64,000 nt of DNA from Bacteroidetes bacterium ADurb.Bin037. Its GTDB lineage: Bacteria; Bacteroidota; Bacteroidia; Bacteroidales; UBA932. Where the stretch lies: contig MWER01000008.1 of NCBI GenBank assembly GCA_002071175.1, forward strand, positions 46,023 through 110,022. The letters run 5' to 3'. This document shows positions 53,159 to 60,342 of the stretch, in pieces. The number at the start of each line of letters is the position of its first letter. Positions within the stretch are counted from its first letter, which is position 1. Made by a program: the position numbers and the translations under genes. The notes under the pieces were generated by a model. It did not search any database and was not told where the DNA came from. It worked only from the letters and a program-made list of their open reading frames with translations.

Positions 53159-55675
53159 ATGAAACCGGATGTGGGTTTTCGTCTTAAAATTATATTCAGC
53201 TATCTGTTGCTCGTAGCCCTTGCCATAGGTACGGGATGGTATGTATACCGGCATGTATATCCGTTTCTTTTTCAAAGTGAAGACCGCAGGGAAGAGATCC
53301 TGGAACGAAGCCTGCTTATAAGCAATACCATATCATTATTATATGAGGCTGAATGGCTGGGAACCCGTTTTATCCAGGACCCGAAAGCTGAAAATTACGA
53401 CTTGTACCGAACAGCACTCGATAAAGTGGACCTGATGCTGGATTCCCTTGGCAGGGGGACTACCCTGGAGAGGCAAAAAGAGATCCTGCAGGAAATTGAT
53501 AGCCTGTTGGTCTATAGGGACACCAACATCAGGCAAATAGCACAACAGCAAAGGGAACTTAGCAGGCGAAGCAGCCGTGAGGTAGAAAAAAAAGTAGACC
53601 GGGCATTGCCACAATTGCCGGCCATGACACAAGTTCCAAAGCTGGCAGAAGTTACATCGCGTCCCATACCGCCGATCGTGATCCGGGAAGAGATCATCTA
53701 CGATACGATCACCATAGCCGTACAACGACCGCGGCAAACCTTCTTTGAACGCCTGGGAAATGCCTTTTCCCCTGCCCGGATGCAGGATAGTATTACCGAA
53801 ATCAGGCAGATCCGACGTACCGTGACCGACTCGCTGGTCAGAATCATTCCCGGAACACCGCAACCCCTGGCCCAACAAACCACCACCCGCGACACCGTGG
53901 TCCAGGCGGTAATGAAGGTGCTTGATGATGTGGAAAAAGAAAGGCAGCGTCAACTAAAGGCCATATCAGTCCAACTGGAACAGCTCATAGAAACGGACCG
54001 TGCCCTGAACCTGCAGATAAATAAATTGTTGGAAGAGTTGAATCAGGAATGGTTCAATACCACCCTGACAGCATTGGAAACACGCCAGGCTTCGTTGGAA
54101 AAAGCAGGCAGCTCATTATCTATCCTGGGAAGCGTTGCCCTGTTTATCATCTTGCTTTCCACATTGCTCATTTTCACTGACCTGAATAAAAGCAGAAAGT
54201 ATCGGAAAGATCTGGAAATTGCCCGCAACCGTGCGGAAGAATTGATGGAAAGCCGCGAAAAGTTGCTTCTGACTGTTACGCACGACATCAAGGCACCCTT
54301 GAGTGCCATAATCGGATACCTGGACCTTTTGAAGCACCCTTCGGAAAAAAGAACGGAACAACGGGTAAAAGAATATCTGGACCCCATGATGCATTCTGCA
54401 GAACATATGATGGAACTGTTGGGCAACCTGCTGGAGTATTACCGTCTGGAGGCGCAGAAAACCCAACTCAATCTTTCCGTCACTCCCGTAAGACATCTTT
54501 TTGAAGAGGCTATTGCCGTCTTCTCCCCTATAGCCAATAAGAAAGGCGTAGCCCTTAACTTGCGGACAGAAGTGCCTGCATCCCTTTGCATTATGACAGA
54601 TCCCTTAAGGTTAAGACAAGTTGTTATGAACCTGTTATCCAATGCAGTAAAATTTACGGACAAAGGACATGTTGACCTGCATGTTTCATTGGAAGAAAAG
54701 GTATTGTTCTTTTCCGTTTACGACACCGGAACGGGCATCTCACCCGAAGCGCAAAAACTTATCTTTGACGAATTCATAAGGGTGGAATCACCACGCAATC
54801 CGGAAAAAGAAGGCGTGGGGCTGGGACTTTCCATAGTTAAACGCATAGTGGATCTTTTCAAAGGCAATATCAGCATCTCAAAAAATGAAGATTCCGGTAG
54901 CACTTTCTGTGTTTCCATTCCCGTAGAACTGACAGACAAGAAGACCGATCAAGTCCCGGTAATAGGGGAATCCTTTACCCCGGAACCTTCCCCTGCACCC
55001 CTCCGGGTGCTGGTGGTGGATGATGACCCTACTCAATTGGCACTTTCTTCGGAAATGCTTCGAATCTCGGGTCACCTGGTCGCAACGGCTTTAAGTGCTC
55101 CTGCAGCTATGGCACAGCTTGGGACCCTGCCGGTAGATGTCGTATTGACCGACATCCAAATGCCCAATACGGACGGGTTCCTGCTTCTTGAAAAGATCAA
55201 AAAGATCAGGGATATTCCTGTAATTGCCGTTACGGCCAACAGTTTCTTCACTTCACACCATTTCCTGGAGAAAGGCTTTACGGCACATCTGGCAAAACCG
55301 TTTGTAAAAGCGCAACTCCAGCGGGTACTGGCACCTATTGTCCCTGCAGTGTCCTATGAATATTTCTCCCTTACCGAAATGGGACATATGGTTGAAGGTG
55401 ATCTTGAGGCCGTAACCCAAGTGCTGCGTGTATTCCATAAGGCAGCCGGAGAAAGCCTGCAATCGATGAAAGAATGCCTGGAACAGGGCGACTACGGCAG
55501 GATAGCTTCCATTGCCCATAAGATACTTCCTATGTTCCGGCAGTTGGGATCTCCCCTGGTAAAAGACCTTGCTTTTCTGGAGCGCTCGGGTAAAGAAGAT
55601 CCCGTAAGGGTACGGCGTGTCATCAAACAAGCCGGATCGCTACTCCAGGCGATAGAGCTTCATTTTATTATATAG
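53159..55675 (+). CDS. Hybrid sensor histidine kinase with receiver and HPt domains
   Basis: This 838-residue membrane phosphorelay kinase starts at ATG 53159, preferred over GTG 53051 because the first transmembrane helix (about residues 9-30) then follows directly. A periplasmic section of about 290 residues rich in charged helical sequence and a second helix (about 319-340) come next. The cytoplasmic part has HisKA His375 (THDIKAPL), the ATPase boxes with Asn491-Asn495 region, Asp522 (YDTGTGIS) and GVGLGLS, a receiver with phospho-Asp665 (LTDIQMP) and Lys713, and a C-terminal HPt with His787 (IAHKILPM). The signal is unknown. The 3' end overlaps the convergent response-regulator gene by 36 bases; the HPt may pass phosphate to that regulator. 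Confidence 0.92.
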   Translation: MKPDVGFRLKIIFSYLLLVALAIGTGWYVYRHVYPFLFQSEDRREEILERSLLISNTISLLYEAEWLGTRFIQDPKAENYDLYRTALDKVDLMLDSLGRGTTLERQKEILQEIDSLLVYRDTNIRQIAQQQRELSRRSSREVEKKVDRALPQLPAMTQVPKLAEVTSRPIPPIVIREEIIYDTITIAVQRPRQTFFERLGNAFSPARMQDSITEIRQIRRTVTDSLVRIIPGTPQPLAQQTTTRDTVVQAVMKVLDDVEKERQRQLKAISVQLEQLIETDRALNLQINKLLEELNQEWFNTTLTALETRQASLEKAGSSLSILGSVALFIILLSTLLIFTDLNKSRKYRKDLEIARNRAEELMESREKLLLTVTHDIKAPLSAIIGYLDLLKHPSEKRTEQRVKEYLDPMMHSAEHMMELLGNLLEYYRLEAQKTQLNLSVTPVRHLFEEAIAVFSPIANKKGVALNLRTEVPASLCIMTDPLRLRQVVMNLLSNAVKFTDKGHVDLHVSLEEKVLFFSVYDTGTGISPEAQKLIFDEFIRVESPRNPEKEGVGLGLSIVKRIVDLFKGNISISKNEDSGSTFCVSIPVELTDKKTDQVPVIGESFTPEPSPAPLRVLVVDDDPTQLALSSEMLRISGHLVATALSAPAAMAQLGTLPVDVVLTDIQMPNTDGFLLLEKIKKIRDIPVIAVTANSFFTSHHFLEKGFTAHLAKPFVKAQLQRVLAPIVPAVSYEYFSLTEMGHMVEGDLEAVTQVLRVFHKAAGESLQSMKECLEQGDYGRIASIAHKILPMFRQLGSPLVKDLAFLERSGKEDPVRVRRVIKQAGSLLQAIELHFII

Positions 55676-56944
55676 TGTCTTCCTATCAATCCCCAGCAGA
55701 CGTGCCGCACGGGTACGGTTGTTGCGGGTACGTGCCAATGCTTCAATGATCATCTGCCGTTCGTGTTGCTCTTTAAGACTATGGGCATCCTGACCGGAAC
55801 GGGCAGACTGGATGTTGCGGATCTCATCGGGTAAATCGGTAACGGTAATGAGCGGTCCTTCACTCAGAAGCACTGTGCGTCTTACTACGTTGAGCAATTC
55901 ACGCAGATTCCCTCTCCAGCAGTAGGCAAGCATCAGTTGCTCCGCTTCGGGAGTGAATCCTGTAATCTGTTTCTTCATCTGCCGGTTGGCATATTCCAAA
56001 AAATGATGTGCGAACAGTAGGATGTCCTGACCCCTTTCTTGCAGACGGGGAATATTCAGCTGGAATTCATTGATCCTGTGATACAGATCCTCCCGGAACT
56101 TCCCCTGTTCTATCATTTGTTTCAGGTCCACGTTGGTCGCGGTAATGATACGGATATTAACCTCTACCATGCGTGAACTCCCCACCGGCTTGATCATGCC
56201 CTCCTGCAAGGCTCTTAAGAGCTGCATCTGCACATCGGGTGACAGGTTCCCTATTTCGTCAAGGAAAAGCGTCCCCCCGTCCGCCATCTCAAAAGCCCCT
56301 TTCTTGTCGCTTATGGCAGATGTGAACGATCCCTTCAGGTGCCCAAACAGTTCACTCGAGGCAAGGTCCCTGGGGATCGCTCCGCAGTCGAGTGCCACAA
56401 AAGGTCCGTCCCTGCGGGAACTGTTTTGGTGGATGTGGTTGGCTACATATTCCTTGCCGGTACCGCTTTCACCGGCAATGAGCACGGATAGAAGTGTAGG
56501 AGCTACCAGCATCATGTAGTCGTACAACCTGAGTGAAGCCGGACTGTCCCCTTTTATAAAAGGTATACGTTCGTGCGGTCTGTCTTTCTTACGCAGTACT
56601 TCGTCAATTTTTTCTTTAAGAACAACCGGATCTACCGGTTTTTCCAGGTAATCGGCCGCTCCCAGGCGAATGGCCTGTACCGCCGTCTGAATATCGGCAT
56701 ACCCGGTCATAATGAATACGGTACTGTCGGGAGACGTTTCCCGGATCCATTTAAGCAATGTCAGACCGTCCGTATCCGGCAAACGGAGGTCGGACAGGAT
56801 AATGTCATAAACCTGTGATTGCACCGCTTTTATAGCCTCTGCTGCGGAAAGTACCCCTTCTGCCCGGAACCCGCCTTTGGTCAGCCACGTCTTCAACAAT
56901 GTGTTGAAAGCAACATCGTCCTCTATGATCAGTATTTTAACCAT
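55640..56944 (-). CDS. NtrC-family sigma-54-dependent response regulator
   Basis: This is a 434-residue three-domain activator: a receiver with phospho-Asp52 (LSDLRLPD) and Lys102, an AAA+ ATPase with Walker A GESGTGKE at 158-165, Walker B GGTLFLDEIG at about 223-232, and a C-terminal Fis-type helix-turn-helix (NNRTRAARLLGIDRKTLYNK). The sigma-54-contact loop, GAFTGA in NtrC, reads GSFTSA here; the key Phe and Thr are kept. It converges with the hybrid kinase gene and starts divergently from a DUF4402 gene, so regulation of the DUF4402/chaperone genes is a natural guess. Its own -7 box lies at 56951-56958. Confidence 0.94.
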   Translation of the reverse strand: MVKILIIEDDVAFNTLLKTWLTKGGFRAEGVLSAAEAIKAVQSQVYDIILSDLRLPDTDGLTLLKWIRETSPDSTVFIMTGYADIQTAVQAIRLGAADYLEKPVDPVVLKEKIDEVLRKKDRPHERIPFIKGDSPASLRLYDYMMLVAPTLLSVLIAGESGTGKEYVANHIHQNSSRRDGPFVALDCGAIPRDLASSELFGHLKGSFTSAISDKKGAFEMADGGTLFLDEIGNLSPDVQMQLLRALQEGMIKPVGSSRMVEVNIRIITATNVDLKQMIEQGKFREDLYHRINEFQLNIPRLQERGQDILLFAHHFLEYANRQMKKQITGFTPEAEQLMLAYCWRGNLRELLNVVRRTVLLSEGPLITVTDLPDEIRNIQSARSGQDAHSLKEQHERQMIIEALARTRNNRTRAARLLGIDRKTLYNKMKLYRLE

Positions 56945-56950
56945 TAGTTA

Positions 56951-56981
56951 CAAATGTATAAAATATTTTTTTGTACCTTTG
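56951..56981. promoter_or_regulatory. Divergent -7 boxes for response regulator and DUF4402-2
   Basis: CAAATGTA at 56951-56958 reads TACATTTG on the minus strand, seven bases ahead of the regulator ATG. TACCTTTG at 56974-56981 is a plus-strand match ahead of ATG 56989. Both are perfect TAnnTTTG boxes with very short leaders, in a gap of only 44 bases. Confidence 0.6.
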
Positions 56982-56988
56982 CGGCATT

Positions 56989-57522
56989 ATGAAAAGCTTT
57001 GCGTTATCCCTTTGTTTATTGGTAACATTATTATTCCCGGGGTATTCCTCTTTATACGGACAAATCAAGACCATGTACGTTCCCCTGACTGCCCAGCTGG
57101 AAATTGAAGTAATCATACCTTTGGGCATCATTAAGGAATCTGACCTTTCTTTTGGGTTTGCACTTCCCGGAAACGGAACCGGATATGTTACCATCCTTCC
57201 TGCTGAAAATCCGCAAAGGAGCGCCTCGGGTGCTGCCAGCTTGTTACCCACCGCCCCCGGGATCGTTTCAGCCGGTAAATTCAGGATCACCGGCACCCCC
57301 GGAGCGCAAGTCAACACTGCGTTTTCGTTAAATTCAATTCTCCTGTGGCGTGAGGGCGGTATAGCTTCCATGGTTCTCAACCTGACCAAATCTTCATCCA
57401 GCCTGCAATTGGACTCCAGCGGAGAAGGAGTCTTTTATGTAGGCGGCACCGTCACTATTTGGTGGGGTCAGATACTTGGCCATTACACCGGCACTTTCAA
57501 TGTGACCGTCTCTTACAACTGA
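56989..57522 (+). CDS. DUF4402 secreted pilin-like protein 2
   Basis: This 177-residue protein has a signal peptide (residues 3-22, cleavage near SSLYG-Q) and a DUF4402-type beta-sandwich body. The shared FG motif appears as DLSFGFAL. The C-terminus ends FNVTVSYN with penultimate Tyr. ATG 56989 (MKSFALSLCL) gives the signal peptide; a start 18 bases earlier is in frame but lies over the promoter box. It is the first gene of the clustered DUF4402 set, divergent from the sigma-54 regulator gene. Confidence 0.83.
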   Translation: MKSFALSLCLLVTLLFPGYSSLYGQIKTMYVPLTAQLEIEVIIPLGIIKESDLSFGFALPGNGTGYVTILPAENPQRSASGAASLLPTAPGIVSAGKFRITGTPGAQVNTAFSLNSILLWREGGIASMVLNLTKSSSSLQLDSSGEGVFYVGGTVTIWWGQILGHYTGTFNVTVSYN

Positions 57523-57612
57523 TCAAAAGCCTTGTCGTTGAAGAAAAAGTCGTTTTAGTTGACTAAATCCCCCTTTCTGTTGAAATTGTTTTTTACTTTG
57601 TTATAGGACGTA

Positions 57613-57620
57613 TACTTTTG
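57613..57620 (+). promoter_or_regulatory. -7 box (TACTTTTG) of DUF4402-3
   Basis: TACTTTTG matches TAnnTTTG 54 bases before ATG 57675, with a T-rich -33 region (TTTT at 57590-57593). Confidence 0.5.
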
Positions 57621-57674
57621 CACCCCAGATTTAGATTTGTATATAAAAACAATTTAAAAATATTAACATTCATT

Positions 57675-58178
57675 ATGAAAACAACTTTGAAACTTCTCAC
57701 GCTCTCAGTAGCCCTCTTTGCTTTTGCAAACATTTCTTTTGGACAAAATGTAACTGCAGATGCCGCTGCAAGAATTATTACCCCCATAAAAATTCAACAA
57801 GATCAAGCCCTTGAGTTTGGTGATATTATTTCCGGGACAAACGTAGTTACCATTGCTCCAGACGGTAGCAGAACGGCAACTGACCCAACCTTATTACTGA
57901 CTTTAGCAGCAGGAGGCCGCACTCCTCAAGCTGCCGGATTTAGCGTTAAGGGAGAAAAAAACCTTTCCTATACCGTAAATATTGATGCAAGTGCAACTCT
58001 TACTAGGGCTGGTGGCGGCGGAACCATGACCATTAATAATTTCCAACATAATTCAACAGGCACCCTGGATGCCTCCGGAGAAGATACTTTTAATGTAGGA
58101 GCAGATCTGACTGTAGGCGCAAACCAAGCCTCTGGTGTATACGAAGGCACCTATACCGTAACTGTTGCTTACGAATAA
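57675..58178 (+). CDS. DUF4402 secreted pilin-like protein 3 (probable major subunit)
   Basis: This is a 167-residue protein with a signal peptide (residues 4-22, cleavage after SFG before QNVTAD). It is the best DUF4402 match of the five: LEFGDIISG, GFSVKGEKNLSYTVN and a C-terminal YTVTVAYE with penultimate Tyr. It has its own promoter and is separated from the next copy by a stem-loop, so it is the likeliest abundant subunit. The mature protein is small, lacks cysteines and is rich in Thr, Gly and Ala, as in fibre-forming subunits. Confidence 0.85.
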   Translation: MKTTLKLLTLSVALFAFANISFGQNVTADAAARIITPIKIQQDQALEFGDIISGTNVVTIAPDGSRTATDPTLLLTLAAGGRTPQAAGFSVKGEKNLSYTVNIDASATLTRAGGGGTMTINNFQHNSTGTLDASGEDTFNVGADLTVGANQASGVYEGTYTVTVAYE

Positions 58179-58203
58179 TAAATTAATTCCCTTTTGAAAA
58201 ATA

Positions 58204-58240
58204 TTTCCTCGGTTACTCCCTTGGTGACCGAGGAAAATTT
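58204..58240 (+). terminator. Intercistronic stem-loop between DUF4402-3 and DUF4402-4
   Basis: Arms 58204-58216 (TTTCCTCGGTTAC) and 58224-58236 (GTGACCGAGGAAA) form 13 pairs with one T-G wobble and a seven-base loop. They are followed by ATTTTAAAA, a weak T-tract. The stem ends 17 bases before the GTG of the next gene, so it could act as a leaky terminator or an mRNA-stability/translation element. Confidence 0.6.
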
Positions 58241-58253
58241 TAAAAAAACAAGC

Positions 58254-58799
58254 GTGAAAAACAAGCTTACATTTTTCCTGATCTTTGGTCTGCTGTTTAC
58301 CGGACTTTCCTTGGAATACACCTACGCCATTGATCCCGACCCTGTTAACGGTTCTTCCGTTCAAGCCTCTGCCACTGCCGAACTGATAGAAGCTCTTTCA
58401 GTTACTGAAGTTACCCAACTCAACTTTGGCCGGTTCACGTCCGGAACTAGCGGCGGGACTATTGTCGTAGCCAATACCGCTACAGGAACCGTGAACGTAA
58501 CAGGTACCGTGGTCACCGTTAACGACGGAAGCCCCTGTAGTGCTTTATTTAGGGCTTTAGGACAGCCCAACGCAGCATTGACCATTGCCCTACCTGCTGC
58601 CGGAACGGTTAACCTGAATCACATTGGCAGCAATAATACCATGAATATAGCTTCCTTCACCGTTTCTGACGACACGCCTACATTGAATGCTTACGGTGAG
58701 GCTATAGTTTACGTAGGTGCCACGTTGACGGTACCAAATACCGATATTGCCAAAGGCATTTATTCCGGTATCTACAACATAACCTTCACTTACCAATAA
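58254..58799 (+). CDS. DUF4402 secreted pilin-like protein 4 (GTG start)
   Basis: This 181-residue protein has a signal peptide after GTG 58254 (KNKLTFFLIFGLLFTGLSL, cleavage near TYA). A TTG farther upstream (58194) would add an unlikely N-terminus across the stem-loop. The DUF4402 body has LNFGRFTSG and NTMNIASFTV, and the C-terminus ends YNITFTYQ with penultimate Tyr. One Cys is present (SPCSALF). It is probably a minor or tip-like subunit given its weaker start and position after the stem-loop. Confidence 0.82.
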   Translation: MKNKLTFFLIFGLLFTGLSLEYTYAIDPDPVNGSSVQASATAELIEALSVTEVTQLNFGRFTSGTSGGTIVVANTATGTVNVTGTVVTVNDGSPCSALFRALGQPNAALTIALPAAGTVNLNHIGSNNTMNIASFTVSDDTPTLNAYGEAIVYVGATLTVPNTDIAKGIYSGIYNITFTYQ

Positions 58800-58829
58800 G
58801 ACAAGAGTTTCCCAAGATGTTTTCATAAT

Positions 58830-58862
58830 AAAAACGCTTCTCCTCGTTGGGAAGCGTTTTTC
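58830..58862. terminator. Bidirectional-type terminator after DUF4402-4
   Basis: AAAAACGCTTC (58830-58840) and GAAGCGTTTTT (58851-58861) form a perfect 11-base stem with a ten-base loop. The T-run of the right arm ends the plus-strand transcript before the chaperone gene. Confidence 0.85.
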
Positions 58863-58909
58863 TTTCCCGATCAACGTACTGATTGCAATATCATATTTGA
58901 TTTTTTTAC

Positions 58910-58917
58910 TATATTTG
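58910..58917 (+). promoter_or_regulatory. -7 box (TATATTTG) of chaperone gene
   Basis: TATATTTG is a TAnnTTTG match 34 bases before ATG 58952. With the terminator just upstream, the chaperone and DUF4402-5 form a separate transcription unit. Confidence 0.55.
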
Positions 58918-58951
58918 TGGGAATATAAGTGTTTTAAAAAAACTGCGGATC

Positions 58952-59794
58952 ATGTTTAAATCTAAAAACATATTTTTCCTACTGGCATGGACAGTATTTT
59001 CCGGTGTTATTGCTCTTCCCTCCTTTGCTCAGGGAAATCTGCTGATTACACCGCGACGCGTGGTATTTGACGGTTCCCGCAGGGTTATGGAATTGAATTT
59101 GGCCAATACCGGACAAGATACGACCCGGTATAATATTTCATTTTTACAGTACCGTATGACAGAAGCCGGTGATTTCGAAGAAATTACCGAACCAGATCCG
59201 GGACAGAACTTTGCTGACCAACACATTCGTTTCTTTCCCCGTTCCGTTACACTGGGTCCCAGTGAAGCCCAGACAGTCCGTATGCAGGTGGTGGGTCGGG
59301 AACGCCTGGACCCGGGAGAATACCGCTCTCATATTTATTTCAGGGCTGTTCCCAATGAAGTAGCTCTGGGCGAAGAAGATCCCAACCAGGATAGTACTTC
59401 GGTAAGCGTCCGTTTGATCCCCATTTTTGGAATCACCATTCCGGTAATCATCCGGGTAGGGGAGTCAGACAGCCAGGTATATCTGTCGGACCTGGTCATG
59501 GAAAAGGAAGAAAATGAAAGATTATACCTGAACATGGTATTCAACCGTTCCGGGAAAATGTCTATTTATGGGGACCTGACCGTGACCCATGTAGCTCCAA
59601 ACGGGACGGAAACGCAAGTGGGCATGGTAAACGGTATAGCCGTATATACCCCAAACACGATTAGAAAATTCCGGATACAGCTCAACAATCATTTAGGTGT
59701 GGATTACAATACGGGTAAATTGCTTGTCAGCTACTGTGCCCAATCGGATCTTAAACCGGAAACATACGCAACGGCTCAATTGCAACTTCCTTAA
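58952..59794 (+). CDS. PapD-like periplasmic (fimbrial-type) chaperone
   Basis: This 280-residue protein has a signal peptide (cleavage near residue 26, SFA-QG) and two immunoglobulin-like domains. The start of the mature protein, LLITPRRVVFDGSRRVMELN, strongly resembles the first strands of PapD/FimC chaperones, including an Arg (Arg35 or Arg36) in the place of the PapD residue that anchors the subunit C-terminus. PSEAQTVRMQVVGR at mid-domain 1 also fits. It is longer than classical chaperones by 40 residues or so. It lies between DUF4402-4 and DUF4402-5. It probably stabilises the DUF4402 subunits in the periplasm; no usher gene is present in the window. Confidence 0.85.
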   Translation: MFKSKNIFFLLAWTVFSGVIALPSFAQGNLLITPRRVVFDGSRRVMELNLANTGQDTTRYNISFLQYRMTEAGDFEEITEPDPGQNFADQHIRFFPRSVTLGPSEAQTVRMQVVGRERLDPGEYRSHIYFRAVPNEVALGEEDPNQDSTSVSVRLIPIFGITIPVIIRVGESDSQVYLSDLVMEKEENERLYLNMVFNRSGKMSIYGDLTVTHVAPNGTETQVGMVNGIAVYTPNTIRKFRIQLNNHLGVDYNTGKLLVSYCAQSDLKPETYATAQLQLP

Positions 59795-59817
59795 ATTTTG
59801 CATCAAGTATTTTTTGT

Positions 59818-60312
59818 ATGAAATTAAAATTGTCTTTTTTTGCCTTACTGCTTTTGCTAACAGCTAACACGGGAAGAGCACAGATTAATGTGGATGTTGT
59901 TAAAAATTTTAATTTCGGAAAAATTGCAGTAACCGGTTCGTTGGGAACAGTGTCACTGGATGTGACTAACGGAAATTTAGGCCGTTCGGCAACGGGGTCC
60001 GTTGAACTCAGGAACTCAATTCATCATCCCGCAGAATTGTATATATCCCATCAGGGATCTGGAACCGGGAATTCCAAAGTCATACAAATTTACGTTCCCA
60101 CAACGGTAACACTTACCAGGCAAGGAGGAGGCTATACCAGGCAAATTCGGCAGATTAAATTTTGGCCACCGATCTCTTCCGGCGCTTATCAAAATCTAAA
60201 AAACAATCCGGTAACCGTTTACCTGGGAGGAACCATTAATATAGTCGATTATACAATTAATCCCGGAGGGATATATACCGGCAGCCTGCAATTAACCATT
60301 CTTTACGAATAA
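59818..60312 (+). CDS. DUF4402-like secreted protein 5
   Basis: This 164-residue protein has a signal peptide (residues 4-21, cleavage after GRA) and a more divergent DUF4402-like body. The FG motif is FNFGKIAV, and the C-terminus ends LQLTILYE with penultimate Tyr. It lies 23 bases after the chaperone gene and is almost certainly co-transcribed with it. It is more basic than the other copies (repeated Arg and Lys around RQGGGYTRQIRQIKF), which may mark a different place in the fibre, for example a base or anchor. It converges with the M3 peptidase gene with a 30-base gap. Confidence 0.8.
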   Translation: MKLKLSFFALLLLLTANTGRAQINVDVVKNFNFGKIAVTGSLGTVSLDVTNGNLGRSATGSVELRNSIHHPAELYISHQGSGTGNSKVIQIYVPTTVTLTRQGGGYTRQIRQIKFWPPISSGAYQNLKNNPVTVYLGGTINIVDYTINPGGIYTGSLQLTILYE

Positions 60313-60342
60313 GTCTCTCCTACATCCGATCTACCGTCCCAT

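Noticed and set aside
57606..57621. Possible sigma-54 promoter before DUF4402-3 (GG ... TTTTGC)
   Set aside because: The GG-to-GC spacing is 12 bases rather than the strict 10; the TACTTTTG housekeeping box explains the site better.
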